In this document: in pieces, positions 24,729 to 33,167 of the stretch | How positions within the stretch are numbered: position 1 is the stretch's first letter | Layout of the letters: the number at the start of each line of letters is the position of its first letter | NCBI GenBank assembly: GCA_964428355.1 | Contig: CAYRYU010000047.1 | Location: 1 to 53,120 of the forward strand | Length of the DNA stretch: 53,120 bases | Direction of reading: 5' to 3' | DNA from: CAYRYU01 sp964428355 | GTDB lineage: Bacteria; Muiribacteriota; Ozemobacteria; Ozemobacterales; Ozemobacteraceae | Position numbers and translations under genes: made by a program | Notes under the pieces: generated by a model | The model's database searches: none | What the model was told of the DNA's origin: nothing | The model's input: only the letters and a program-made list of their open reading frames with translations

Positions 24729-25990
24729 GAATCGCGGTTCTGGGGTCCGGCGGCAGGGAGGCTGCCATCGTATGGAAACTTTCCCAGACCCTTCCGCCCG
24801 AGAATATCTTCGCACTCCCCGGAAATCCAGGGATTCCCGGAAGCCAAACCGTGATCGTGGAGGATTTCGATGAGCTCCGGGATTTTCTTTCGGAGAACCG
24901 AATCGACACGGTTTTCGTGGGTCCAGAAAAGCTCCTTTCGATGGGAGTGGTCGATGCATTCAACAAGGGTGGGATCAGGGTCCTGGGTCCCGACCAGAAG
25001 GCCGCGAAGCTCGAAACCTCGAAGGCCCGGGCAAAGGAGTTCATGGGCCGTCACAAGGTTGCCACCGGGGCATACGAAAACTTCTTCAACCCCCTGGCGG
25101 CCCGGCAGGGTTTGAAAAAATGGCCGGATGGGTGCGTGGTCAAGTTCGATGGGTTGGCCGCTGGGAAAGGGGTCCACGTCTGCCCCGACCTTTCGTCCGC
25201 GAGGAAAGCCATCGACCAGATCGAGCTCCAGCACGGAAAGAGCGCCAAGATCGTCCTCGAAGAGATTCTGGAAGGTTGGGAGCTGTCCGTGATCGGTTTC
25301 ACCGATGGAAGGACATTCCGCTCTCTTCCTCCCTGCCAGGATTTCAAGCAGCTTCTAGACGGGGATGCGGGCCCGAACACCGGCGGGATGGGGGCTTTCT
25401 GCCCCGTTCCGGAAGCTTCGCCGGAGTTGATGGCCGCAATCGGGGCGCGAATCATCGAGCCCACCCTCCAAGGGATAAGGGCCGAGGGGCTGAACTACCA
25501 CGGACCCCTCTATTTCGGGATCATGGTGACCCGTGAGGGTCCGAAACTCCTCGAATACAATGTCCGGCTCGGGGACCCGGAAACCCAGGTCCTGATGCCG
25601 GCCCTGAAGACTGATCTTGTACAGATCATCGAAAGCTGTTTACGCTCGGACCTGACCAACCTTGAGATAGAGATCAATCCAGGCGTTTTCTTGGGGGTTG
25701 TTCTGGCTTCGGGAGGCTATCCCGGCAGTTCATCCCCCGAGGTTCCGATCGAAGGTCTCGGGTCTTTCGGCCCCGGAACGCGTGTGTTCCACTCCGGGAC
25801 CCGCCGCGACGGCGACTCTTGGAAAGCCGTCGGAGGACGTGTCCTGACGGTCGTGGCAGGGGGCGGGGATGTTTCCATGGCCCGCGAAAATGTCTACCGG
25901 GAATGCGAACGGATCAGCTTCAAGGGTATGCAGTTCAGGAAGGACATCGGAACCAGGAAGAATGTTTCATGGATCGGAGGCCAAGCATGA
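24725..25990 (+). CDS. purD: Phosphoribosylamine-glycine ligase (GAR synthetase)
   Basis: 421 aa; step 2, PRA + glycine + ATP to GAR. ATP-grasp enzyme: N-terminal RIAVLGSGGREAAIVWKL (usual GGREHA is GGREAA), NPGIPG, GPEKLLSMGVVDAF, ATP-grasp lysine loop KFDGLAAGKGV (140-150), NTGGMGAFCPVPEAS, LLEYNVRLGDPETQ. Overlaps purB by 4 bases. Complete. Confidence 0.96.
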   Translation: MRIAVLGSGGREAAIVWKLSQTLPPENIFALPGNPGIPGSQTVIVEDFDELRDFLSENRIDTVFVGPEKLLSMGVVDAFNKGGIRVLGPDQKAAKLETSKARAKEFMGRHKVATGAYENFFNPLAARQGLKKWPDGCVVKFDGLAAGKGVHVCPDLSSARKAIDQIELQHGKSAKIVLEEILEGWELSVIGFTDGRTFRSLPPCQDFKQLLDGDAGPNTGGMGAFCPVPEASPELMAAIGARIIEPTLQGIRAEGLNYHGPLYFGIMVTREGPKLLEYNVRLGDPETQVLMPALKTDLVQIIESCLRSDLTNLEIEINPGVFLGVVLASGGYPGSSSPEVPIEGLGSFGPGTRVFHSGTRRDGDSWKAVGGRVLTVVAGGGDVSMARENVYRECERISFKGMQFRKDIGTRKNVSWIGGQA

Positions 25991-26592
25991 CAGGGACCAA
26001 ACGGATCGCGATCCTGATTTCCGGCCGGGGAAGCAACATGAGGGCGATCCTGGACAGCTGTCGGGCAGGACAACTGCTCGATCTGGCCAATCCTTTGATC
26101 GTGGTTTCCGACCGTCCAGAGGCGAAAGGACTGGCTGTAGCGGCAGGCTTCGGCGTCAAGACCGCGGTCGTGCCGTCCGCCGGAAGATCGCGTGAAGCCT
26201 TCGAAGGTGAGCTTTCGAAACTCCTGGAACCGCTGAACCCGGACTTCGTAGTCCTGGCGGGTTTCATGAGGGTCCTTTCCCCGTCCTTCATCGGGAGATT
26301 CCCCCGGCGGATCGTGAACGTCCATCCCGCCGATCCGGCCGCCCATCGCGGTCTCCATGGGTACCAATGGGCGTTCGAAAAGGGGTTGAAACAGACCTGG
26401 GTGACCGTCCACATCGTCGACGAGGGAGTCGATACAGGGCCGATCCTGAGCAAGGAACCGGTCGACCTCGAGGGTGCCTCAACTCTGGACGAGGTCGAGG
26501 CGAGGGGTTTGAAGGTCGAACACGAGATGTACCCGCGAATCCTCGCGCGGTTTTTTTCGGGAGCGCTTCCTGTTCCCAAGCCCGGAGCCTGA
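25987..26592 (+). CDS. purN: Phosphoribosylglycinamide formyltransferase
   Basis: 201 aa; step 3, transfers formyl from 10-formyl-THF to GAR. N-terminal RIAILISGRGSNMRAILDSC. Catalytic Asn111 and His113 in IVNVHPADPAAHRGLHGYQW, and Asp149 in VDEGVDTGPI. The loop after NVHP (ADPAAHRGLHGY) differs from the E. coli PSLLPKYPG but matches a known PurN branch. Overlaps purD by 4 bases; purF follows after one base. Confidence 0.95.
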   Translation: MTGTKRIAILISGRGSNMRAILDSCRAGQLLDLANPLIVVSDRPEAKGLAVAAGFGVKTAVVPSAGRSREAFEGELSKLLEPLNPDFVVLAGFMRVLSPSFIGRFPRRIVNVHPADPAAHRGLHGYQWAFEKGLKQTWVTVHIVDEGVDTGPILSKEPVDLEGASTLDEVEARGLKVEHEMYPRILARFFSGALPVPKPGA

Positions 26593-26593
26593 T

Positions 26594-28039
26594 ATGTGCG
26601 GGATCATCGGGATCATGGGTTTCACGGACGTGGCCTCGGAGATAGCATTCGGATTGAACTCCCTCCAACATCGCGGCCAGGATGCGGCAGGAATCCTCAC
26701 GTTCGACAGGCGTTTCCGGATCAAGAAGAAGAACGGCCTGGTTAACAACATATTCGACGACGCGGTCCTGCGCAAGCTCCAGGCGCCAGTGGGCCTCGGT
26801 CACGTGAGATACGCGACGCAGGGAACGATCGATTCCCACGAAGCCCAGCCCATCTACATGAACTATCCGTATGGGCTTGCCATGGTCCACAACGGGAACG
26901 TGACCAATTCCACCGCCCTCACCGCCCGGTTGAGGGCTGAACAGAACCGTATCATCGAGACTTCGAACGACCTCGAGCTGATACTCTACACGCTCGCCTC
27001 CCACCTCGAAAAGCGGGTGTCCGGGGAAGCGTTTTCTGATGGTGTTTTCCGGGCAGTCGAGGAGACGCAGAAGAGCGTGGAGGGCGCCTATTCCACCCTC
27101 ACGATTCTCGCCAACGAGGGCCTCCTGGCTTTCAACGACCCTTGCGGGATCCGGCCCCTTTTTCTGGGAAAACGTATCACAGGCCGGGGATCAGCTTTCG
27201 CCTTCGCTTCCGAGACTTCGGCCCTCGAATTCCTGGGTTACGGCGCGATCCGGCAATTGGAAGCCGGAGAAGCGGTGTTTATCGACAGCCAGAGGCAGGT
27301 CCACAGCAGGATCCTCCATCGCCGGAACAGTTCGTTCTGCGTCTTCGAGTACATCTATTTCAGCCGCGAGGACTCAAAAATCAACGGCCGGCTGGTGGCG
27401 ACCGAGCGCGTGAATATGGGAAAAATGCTCGCGCGGAACTTCCAGACCTCCGGGGTCAAACCCGACGTCGTGATCGATGTCCCTTCCTCCGCCTACTTTT
27501 TCGCATCGGGCCTCGCTGAGGAGTTGGGAATTCCCTACCGGCGGGGTCTTTCCAAAAACAAGTATGTCGGGCGGAGTTTCCTCCTCCCATCGCAGGACCA
27601 GCGGGACCGGGCGGTCCGTCTGAAACTCAGCCCGATCCGTCCGGTGATCGAGGGGCGAAAGGTGGCGGTCCTGGACGACTCGATCGTCCGTGGAACGACC
27701 TCGAAGCATCTCGTGGAACTGCTTCGGGATGCAGGTGCCGCCGCGGTCTACTTCGTTTCCGCCGCCCCCCCGATAAGATTTCCGTGTGTCTACGGGATCG
27801 ACATGTCGATCAAGACGGAACTGATCGCGGCCAACAACGACGTGCGCGACATTGCAGCGTTCCTCAAGGCTGATGCCGTTGTTTACCAGTCCCTGAGCGA
27901 TCTTCAAAGCATGTACAAAGACTGTGGATTCTGCTACGCCTGTTTTTCGGGGGAGTATCCCACCGGCATCTCACCCGCCCTCCTTGAGGAAATCGAGTCC
28001 CAGAGGATCCAGGCGAAGAAATCCAGGGTTGAGGGATGA
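26594..28039 (+). CDS. purF: Amidophosphoribosyltransferase
   Basis: 481 aa; first committed step, PRPP + glutamine to phosphoribosylamine. N-terminal nucleophile glutaminase: Met then Cys2 (MCGIIGIMG); no propeptide, so only Met removal is needed. GHVRYATQGTIDSHEAQP and HNGNVTNS line the glutamine site. PRPP loop DDSIVRGTTS at 361-370 in the phosphoribosyltransferase domain. C-terminal CGFCYACFSGEYP carries Cys residues that resemble part of the Fe-S ligand set in Bacillus-type PurF; whether a cluster is bound cannot be told. Last step-enzyme of the IMP set. Confidence 0.95.
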   Translation: MCGIIGIMGFTDVASEIAFGLNSLQHRGQDAAGILTFDRRFRIKKKNGLVNNIFDDAVLRKLQAPVGLGHVRYATQGTIDSHEAQPIYMNYPYGLAMVHNGNVTNSTALTARLRAEQNRIIETSNDLELILYTLASHLEKRVSGEAFSDGVFRAVEETQKSVEGAYSTLTILANEGLLAFNDPCGIRPLFLGKRITGRGSAFAFASETSALEFLGYGAIRQLEAGEAVFIDSQRQVHSRILHRRNSSFCVFEYIYFSREDSKINGRLVATERVNMGKMLARNFQTSGVKPDVVIDVPSSAYFFASGLAEELGIPYRRGLSKNKYVGRSFLLPSQDQRDRAVRLKLSPIRPVIEGRKVAVLDDSIVRGTTSKHLVELLRDAGAAAVYFVSAAPPIRFPCVYGIDMSIKTELIAANNDVRDIAAFLKADAVVYQSLSDLQSMYKDCGFCYACFSGEYPTGISPALLEEIESQRIQAKKSRVEG

Positions 28040-28044
28040 ACTGA

Positions 28045-29892
28045 ATGGAGAGAATCGTCGTTCTCGATTTCGGTGGCCAGTACACCCACCTTATCGGAAA
28101 CCGGATCCGAAACCTGGGTGTGTTCTCGGAGATCCGTCAGCCCGAGCGGTTCGATCCTGCGCAGGTGGAAGATCTTGTCGGAGTGATATTCTCCGGAGGG
28201 CCCCATTCCGTCACCGATAAAGCGTCGCCGACCGTGGGGTTCGATGTCCGGAAAGCCCCGGTTCCGATCCTGGGCCTGTGTTATGGCCACCAGCTCCTCG
28301 CAAAACTGATGGGTGGATCGGTTTCCGCCGGGATGACCCGGGAATACGGCCCCGCAAAAATCCGGATCGTCGAAGGGAGCCCTCTGTTCGAGGGGCTTCC
28401 GTCCGAACAGGACGTGTGGATGAGCCACGGCGACCACGTTTCGCGGCTCCCTGAAGGTTGCGCTGGAATCGCCAGCTCGGGAGATCTCGCGGTGGCTGGG
28501 TTCGAGGATTCCCGGAAACGGATCTTCGGCCTCCAGTTCCATCCCGAGGTCACGCATACCCGGTTCGGGAACGAGATTCTCGACCGGTTCGTGAGGGTCT
28601 GTACCACCTGCCGATCATGGAACCCGAAAACCTTCTCGGCGTCGATCATCGACCGGACGAGAAGGGAAGCGGGCGATCGGAAGCTGTTCCTGCTGCTTTC
28701 CGGCGGGGTCGATTCCCTCGTCGCCCTCGAAATTTGCGTCAAGGCTGTTGGGCCCGACCGGGTCGAATCCTTGCATATAGATACCGGGTTGATGCGGGAA
28801 GGGGAGTCCGCTGAGGTCGTCAGGCACCTCCGGGAGACCGGTTTCTCCAAAATCCGGCTTGTTGACGCGGGGAACCGGTTCCTCCAGGCGCTCAAAGGTG
28901 TAATGGATCCGGAGGAAAAGCGGAAAGTGATCGGCGGGCTGTTCGTGGAGGTCCTTCAGTCGAGCGTGGGAAGCGACATTTCAGGCGAGGGCTGGATGCT
29001 CGTACAGGGGACGATCTACCCCGATACGATCGAGAGCGGTGGGTCGAAGCAATCGTCCAAGATCAAGACCCATCACAACCGGGTTGCCCAGATCGAGGAG
29101 ATGATCCGGAGGAAACAGGTCATCGAGCCATTGCATGATCTCTACAAGGACGAGGTCAGGATGCTGGGCCGCGAACTCGGGCTCCCGACAAAGCTCGTCG
29201 AGAGGCATCCCTTCCCCGGACCCGGGCTGGGAATCCGTGTCCTGTGCTCGCGCGGCGGAGACCCGGAACCCGGCTACGACAGGGAGCGGGAAGAGCTGGC
29301 GGATTGTTGCGGGGAGTTCCATCTCGCGGGCGAGATCCTTCCCGTCAGGAGCGTCGGAGTCCAGGGGGATTCCCGATCTTACCTGCATCCCGCAGTGGTG
29401 TGGTCCGAGCCGGGTTCCCGACTCATGGCAGGGCTCCCGGAAAAAGCCGGGAACGGGAATGACCGGGTGATGCTGGCCTGGGATCACCTTTCGAAGGCGG
29501 GAATCGCGATCGTGAACCGCCTTAGGACGGTGAACCGGGTCGTTTTTTCTCCACGTCCCCTCCTCCACCCCATCAGGTTGGTTCGCGGGGACGTGAACCG
29601 GGACCGCCTGGACCTGTTGCGCGCGGTCGACGCCGTCGTCAGACGTGAAACTGCCGACCTGGACGGAATATGGCAGTTCCCGGTGATTTCCCTTCCGGCG
29701 GAGGACGGTTCGGGCGCCCCCCTCTTCGTTCTTCGGCCGATAACATCTCAGAACGCCATGACCGCGGATTTCTTCCGGATGCCCATTTCCAGGTTGGGTC
29801 TCCTCCTCGATGCTCTCGAATCGGATTCCCGCTTTGGAAGAATGCTCTACGATGTCACCCCCAAACCTCCGGGAACCATCGAATGGGAATGA
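28045..29892 (+). CDS. guaA: GMP synthetase (glutamine-hydrolysing), long form
   Basis: 615 aa against about 515-525 in most bacteria; XMP + ATP + glutamine to GMP. Class I amidotransferase with Cys79 (GLCYGHQLLAKLMGG), His166 and Glu168 (LQFHPEVTH). ATP-pyrophosphatase P-loop LSGGVDSLVAL (218-228). KTHHNRV and RHPFPGPGLGIRVL follow. The extra length lies in the C-terminal dimerisation part, between PGPGLGIRV and the end motif KPPGTIEWE, and contains LPVRSVGVQGDSRSY. Human GMPS has a comparable insertion with LPIKTVGVQGDCRSY. So this is the long, eukaryote-like subtype. It starts five bases after purF. Completes the GMP branch with guaB. Confidence 0.94.
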   Translation: MERIVVLDFGGQYTHLIGNRIRNLGVFSEIRQPERFDPAQVEDLVGVIFSGGPHSVTDKASPTVGFDVRKAPVPILGLCYGHQLLAKLMGGSVSAGMTREYGPAKIRIVEGSPLFEGLPSEQDVWMSHGDHVSRLPEGCAGIASSGDLAVAGFEDSRKRIFGLQFHPEVTHTRFGNEILDRFVRVCTTCRSWNPKTFSASIIDRTRREAGDRKLFLLLSGGVDSLVALEICVKAVGPDRVESLHIDTGLMREGESAEVVRHLRETGFSKIRLVDAGNRFLQALKGVMDPEEKRKVIGGLFVEVLQSSVGSDISGEGWMLVQGTIYPDTIESGGSKQSSKIKTHHNRVAQIEEMIRRKQVIEPLHDLYKDEVRMLGRELGLPTKLVERHPFPGPGLGIRVLCSRGGDPEPGYDREREELADCCGEFHLAGEILPVRSVGVQGDSRSYLHPAVVWSEPGSRLMAGLPEKAGNGNDRVMLAWDHLSKAGIAIVNRLRTVNRVVFSPRPLLHPIRLVRGDVNRDRLDLLRAVDAVVRRETADLDGIWQFPVISLPAEDGSGAPLFVLRPITSQNAMTADFFRMPISRLGLLLDALESDSRFGRMLYDVTPKPPGTIEWE

Positions 29893-29923
29893 ATGGACTC
29901 CTGGAAATCCGGGAGCGGAGCTG

Positions 29924-30844
29924 ATGACGCCACTTGCAACCGAGCTAGCCGGCATCCGGCTGGAGAATCCGCTTGTACTGTCCTCGGGGATCCTCGGCCT
30001 TTCCGCATCCTCCCTGAAGCGTGCTGCAGATTCAGGGGCGGGGGCAGTCACCTCGAAATCCTGTGGTCCATCCGAGCGGCCAGGGCACAAATGTCCCTCC
30101 ATCCTTCCGTTTTCGCATGGCCTTCTGAACGCGGTCGGGCTTGCGAATCCGGGAGTTTCCGAGATGGTCAAGGAGCTCGTGGATTTCCGAAAAACCTGCT
30201 CCCGGCCCCTGATCGCCTCGATTTTTGGGGCCACGGTCGGGGAGTTCGGTGATGTGGCTGCTGTCGTGGCGCAAGCCGAGCCTGACATGATCGAGGTGAA
30301 CGTCTCCTGTCCCAACGTTGCCGCCGAGTTCGGCAGGCCATTCGCTGCCGATCCCAAGGAATGCGGGAGGATCGTCCGCCTTGTGAAGGAACGTGCCGGG
30401 AAGATCCCCGTCGCGATGAAACTATCCGCGGCAGCCCCTTCGATTGCGGCAGTTGCAAAGGCTTGCGAGGATAACGGCGCGGACGCGATAACGGCAATCA
30501 ATTCCGTGGGGCCGGGGATGGTCATCGACGTTGGGGTAAGACGACCGGTCCTCTCGAACAAGGTCGGGGGCGTTTCGGGCCCCGGTATTCTTCCGGTAGC
30601 GGTGAGGTGCGTCTACGAGATCTTCAGGGCAGTCCGGATTCCCATCATCGGTGGGGGCGGGGTGATCGATTCCAACGGGGCGCTCCAGATGATTCTTGCC
30701 GGGGCGACCGCGGTCGGAATCGGAACGGGAATCCTGGAGCGGGGCCTGGAAATCTTCGGAGAAATCGGTCGGGGAATCGAAGCGCATCTTGCGGAGAATC
30801 GTATCGAATCCGTCCGGAAGCTGATCGGAGCAGCCCATGGGTGA
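29924..30844 (+). CDS. pyrD: Dihydroorotate dehydrogenase, class 1B catalytic subunit
   Basis: 306 aa; oxidises dihydroorotate to orotate with FMN. ATG at 29924 with GGAG upstream; longer readings come from overlap with guaA. Catalytic Cys129 in IEVNVSCPNVAAEFG. FMN-site elements: LSSGILGLSASSL, AINSVGPGM, LSNKVGGVSGPGILPVAVRC, IPIIGGGGVIDSNGA. The NVSCPNV and the partner gene pyrK (overlap 8 bases) mark the NAD+-linked class 1B heterotetramer, independent of quinones and oxygen. Confidence 0.92.
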   Translation: MTPLATELAGIRLENPLVLSSGILGLSASSLKRAADSGAGAVTSKSCGPSERPGHKCPSILPFSHGLLNAVGLANPGVSEMVKELVDFRKTCSRPLIASIFGATVGEFGDVAAVVAQAEPDMIEVNVSCPNVAAEFGRPFAADPKECGRIVRLVKERAGKIPVAMKLSAAAPSIAAVAKACEDNGADAITAINSVGPGMVIDVGVRRPVLSNKVGGVSGPGILPVAVRCVYEIFRAVRIPIIGGGGVIDSNGALQMILAGATAVGIGTGILERGLEIFGEIGRGIEAHLAENRIESVRKLIGAAHG

Positions 30845-31628
30845 GTTGATGCAGAGTTTCCGGATCCGGCGGGTCGTTAGTCATTCCCACGCGAACTTTT
30901 CACTCTACTTCGACCCGGTTTTCCACGTCGATCCGGGCCAGTTCGTCCATATCTGGCTTCCGGGGGTTGACGAGAAGCCGTTCTCCGTATCTGATCTGAC
31001 GGAAAAGAACATGGAAATTACGGTCCGGGCGGTGGGTCCTTTCACCCGGGCCCTGCAACTCTGCAAGGAAGGCGACCGGGTCGGGCTTCGCGGCCCGTTC
31101 GGGAACCGGTTCCATCCCGCGCCTGACGCACTTCTGGTGGGGGGCGGGATCGGTCTTGCACCGATCAGGTTTCTTGCCCGCCGGTGCAGGGCGCAAGGGA
31201 TTCCATTCCGCCTTCTTGCAGGGGTTCGAACCGCCTCAGACCTCATCTTCCCGGAGGAATACTCCGCAGACGGCGCAACCATAGTTGCGAGCGACGATGG
31301 TTCCATTGGCCGAAAGGGCATCGTCACGGATTTCCTTCCCGATTTGGTGAAGATGGGGAGGATCTCCTGCATCCATTCCTCGGGCCCCGAACCCATGTTG
31401 CTGGCTTTGAGGGAAAGAGCCCTGGCGCTGGGAATTCCCGTCCAGCTGTCTTTCGAACGGTACATGAAATGCGGGATCGGAATCTGCGGTCAGTGCTGCC
31501 TGGACGGGTCGGGAATCCGCCTGTGCGTCGAGGGGCCCGTCCTGTCGGAAACCCAGATCGCGGGGGTGACGGAATGGGGGCTGCCCCATCGCTCCGCTTC
31601 AGGCAGGAGACCCAGCCACGGGTCCTGA
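30837..31628 (+). CDS. pyrK: Dihydroorotate dehydrogenase electron transfer subunit
   Basis: 263 aa; ferredoxin-reductase-like FAD/2Fe-2S protein that passes electrons from PyrD to NAD+. FAD motif EKPFSVSD (46-53), NAD site LLVGGGIGLAPIRFLA, and 2Fe-2S ligands Cys212-x4-Cys217-x2-Cys220-x9-Cys230 in YMKCGIGICGQCCLDGSG onward. Met5 is an alternative start. It ends the biosynthetic run; a new promoter follows. A role with a different oxidoreductase is possible but the overlap with pyrD makes PyrK the clear reading. Confidence 0.92.
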   Translation: MGELMQSFRIRRVVSHSHANFSLYFDPVFHVDPGQFVHIWLPGVDEKPFSVSDLTEKNMEITVRAVGPFTRALQLCKEGDRVGLRGPFGNRFHPAPDALLVGGGIGLAPIRFLARRCRAQGIPFRLLAGVRTASDLIFPEEYSADGATIVASDDGSIGRKGIVTDFLPDLVKMGRISCIHSSGPEPMLLALRERALALGIPVQLSFERYMKCGIGICGQCCLDGSGIRLCVEGPVLSETQIAGVTEWGLPHRSASGRRPSHGS

Positions 31629-31667
31629 CAGGTAAAGTCGGCAACGTTTTCCGGTGACTTCCCAGGT

Positions 31668-31697
31668 TTGACAAATCCCAGAGGAAAAGATTATTTT
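31668..31697 (+). promoter_or_regulatory. Promoter for the ssnA-ygeYW cluster
   Basis: Consensus -35 TTGACA (31668-31673) and TATTTT (31692-31697) 18 bases on. The leader of about 95 bases before the ATG at 31797 holds a G/C run (31722-31731) but no clear terminator. Confidence 0.55.
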
Positions 31698-31796
31698 CTT
31701 CTCCGGCAGGTATTCCCAACCCCGGGGGGGACGTCGAAATTCGCCGGACTCTATACCGGATCGAGGTTTTTACATTCAGCGTAAAGGGGACGAGAA

Positions 31797-33134
31797 ATGA
31801 GAATCGTCGGGCATGCAACGGTTTTTACTTTCGGGAGCGACCACAAGGTCATCGAGGATGGGGCGGTCGCGTATGACGACCATAAGATCCACGCGGTCGG
31901 AACGACCGAGGAGGTGAAGAAGCGGTTCCCCAAGGCGAAAGTGAAGAACGCCCAGGGGCGCGTCGTCACTCCGGGGTTGATCAATGCCCACATGCACCTC
32001 TATTCGACTTTCGCCCGGGGGATTTCCCTCAAGGACCCATCCCCGGAGAATTTCGTCCAGATTCTCGAGCGCCTCTGGTGGAGGCTCGACAAGGCCCTCA
32101 GGCCTGAAGACCTTTATCTTACGGCCATGACCCCTTTGATCGAGGCCGCCCGGTCGGGTGTCACCACACTGATCGACCACCACGCAAGTCCCCATGCACT
32201 TGGCGGTTCCCTCGATATGCTCCGTTTCGCCTTCCGGAAGGCAGGCCTTCGGGGATGCCTGTGCTACGAGGTCTCTGACCGCGACGGGGCCTCCCGCCGT
32301 GATGCCGGACTCGAGGAGAACGCCAACTTCGTCCGCGGGATCAAGCTCGACAGCGAACCCGACATCGCAGCGCTGATCGGCCTTCATGCCAGTTTCACCC
32401 TCGAGGATTCGACCCTGGCCCGGGCTTCGGAAATCTCGAAGGCACTCAAGACCGGGGTCCATATCCATGTCGCCGAAGATCGCGCCGACCTGGAGGATGC
32501 CCGCAAACGGGGTTTCCGGTCGGTGGTCGACAGGCTCCACCGATTCAACCTCACCGGCCCCGACAGCATCTTCGCACACTGCGTCCACGTCGATCAGCTC
32601 GACATCCAGACGCTCGCACTGACCCGGACGAATGTCGTACACAATCCGCGTTCGAACATGAACAACGCCGTCGGTTGCGCCAACCTCGAGGAAATGATGA
32701 AGGAGAAGGTCCACGTTTCCATCGGAACGGACGGAATGTCGGCCTCCCCGATGCCCGACTTCGCGCTTGCCAACATCCTGCACAAGCACCAGGCCAAAGA
32801 TCCGCGGAAGATCTACCCCGAAATCTGGAAAATCATAACCCAGAACAATCCCGCTCTGGCTTCCAACATTTTCAAACAGCCCCTCGGAACCCTCGAGGAG
32901 GATGCGGGGAGCGACCTGGTGGTCTGGGAATACTATCCCCCGACCCCGGTCAATGCGGGCAACACCCTCGGCCACATCCTCTTCGGCCTGACTGGAGCGA
33001 TCGTGAACACCACCATCTGTCGCGGGAAGACCGTATTCGAGGAGGGGAAGTTCTCCTTCCTTGGCGACGGTGAGGAAGCGGAGCTCGCGGCCAAATCCCG
33101 GGAACTCGCGCAGAACCTCTGGGAGAGGTTCTGA
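31797..33134 (+). CDS. ssnA: SsnA-type aminohydrolase
   Basis: 445 aa; amidohydrolase superfamily. His65 and His67 in LINAHMHLYSTFARG. The diagnostic SsnA stretch follows: FVQILERLWWRLDKAL with RPEDLY. Further metal residues in HIHVAEDRAD, FAHCVHVD and IGTDGMSASPMPDF. E. coli ssnA lies in the xdh/yge purine-catabolism region, and homologues belong to the anaerobic urate-degradation gene set. The exact substrate of SsnA is not settled. First gene after a consensus promoter, 33 bases before ygeY. Confidence 0.93.
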   Translation: MRIVGHATVFTFGSDHKVIEDGAVAYDDHKIHAVGTTEEVKKRFPKAKVKNAQGRVVTPGLINAHMHLYSTFARGISLKDPSPENFVQILERLWWRLDKALRPEDLYLTAMTPLIEAARSGVTTLIDHHASPHALGGSLDMLRFAFRKAGLRGCLCYEVSDRDGASRRDAGLEENANFVRGIKLDSEPDIAALIGLHASFTLEDSTLARASEISKALKTGVHIHVAEDRADLEDARKRGFRSVVDRLHRFNLTGPDSIFAHCVHVDQLDIQTLALTRTNVVHNPRSNMNNAVGCANLEEMMKEKVHVSIGTDGMSASPMPDFALANILHKHQAKDPRKIYPEIWKIITQNNPALASNIFKQPLGTLEEDAGSDLVVWEYYPPTPVNAGNTLGHILFGLTGAIVNTTICRGKTVFEEGKFSFLGDGEEAELAAKSRELAQNLWERF

Positions 33135-33167
33135 CCCCCTCACGGACCTGTTGAAAGGAGCATCGAA

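Noticed and set aside
28981..30561. 526-codon open frame on the minus strand across guaA and pyrD
   Set aside because: It lies wholly opposite two clear enzyme genes, has no domain sense and is low-complexity Arg/Ser/Pro; a shadow from high G+C third positions.
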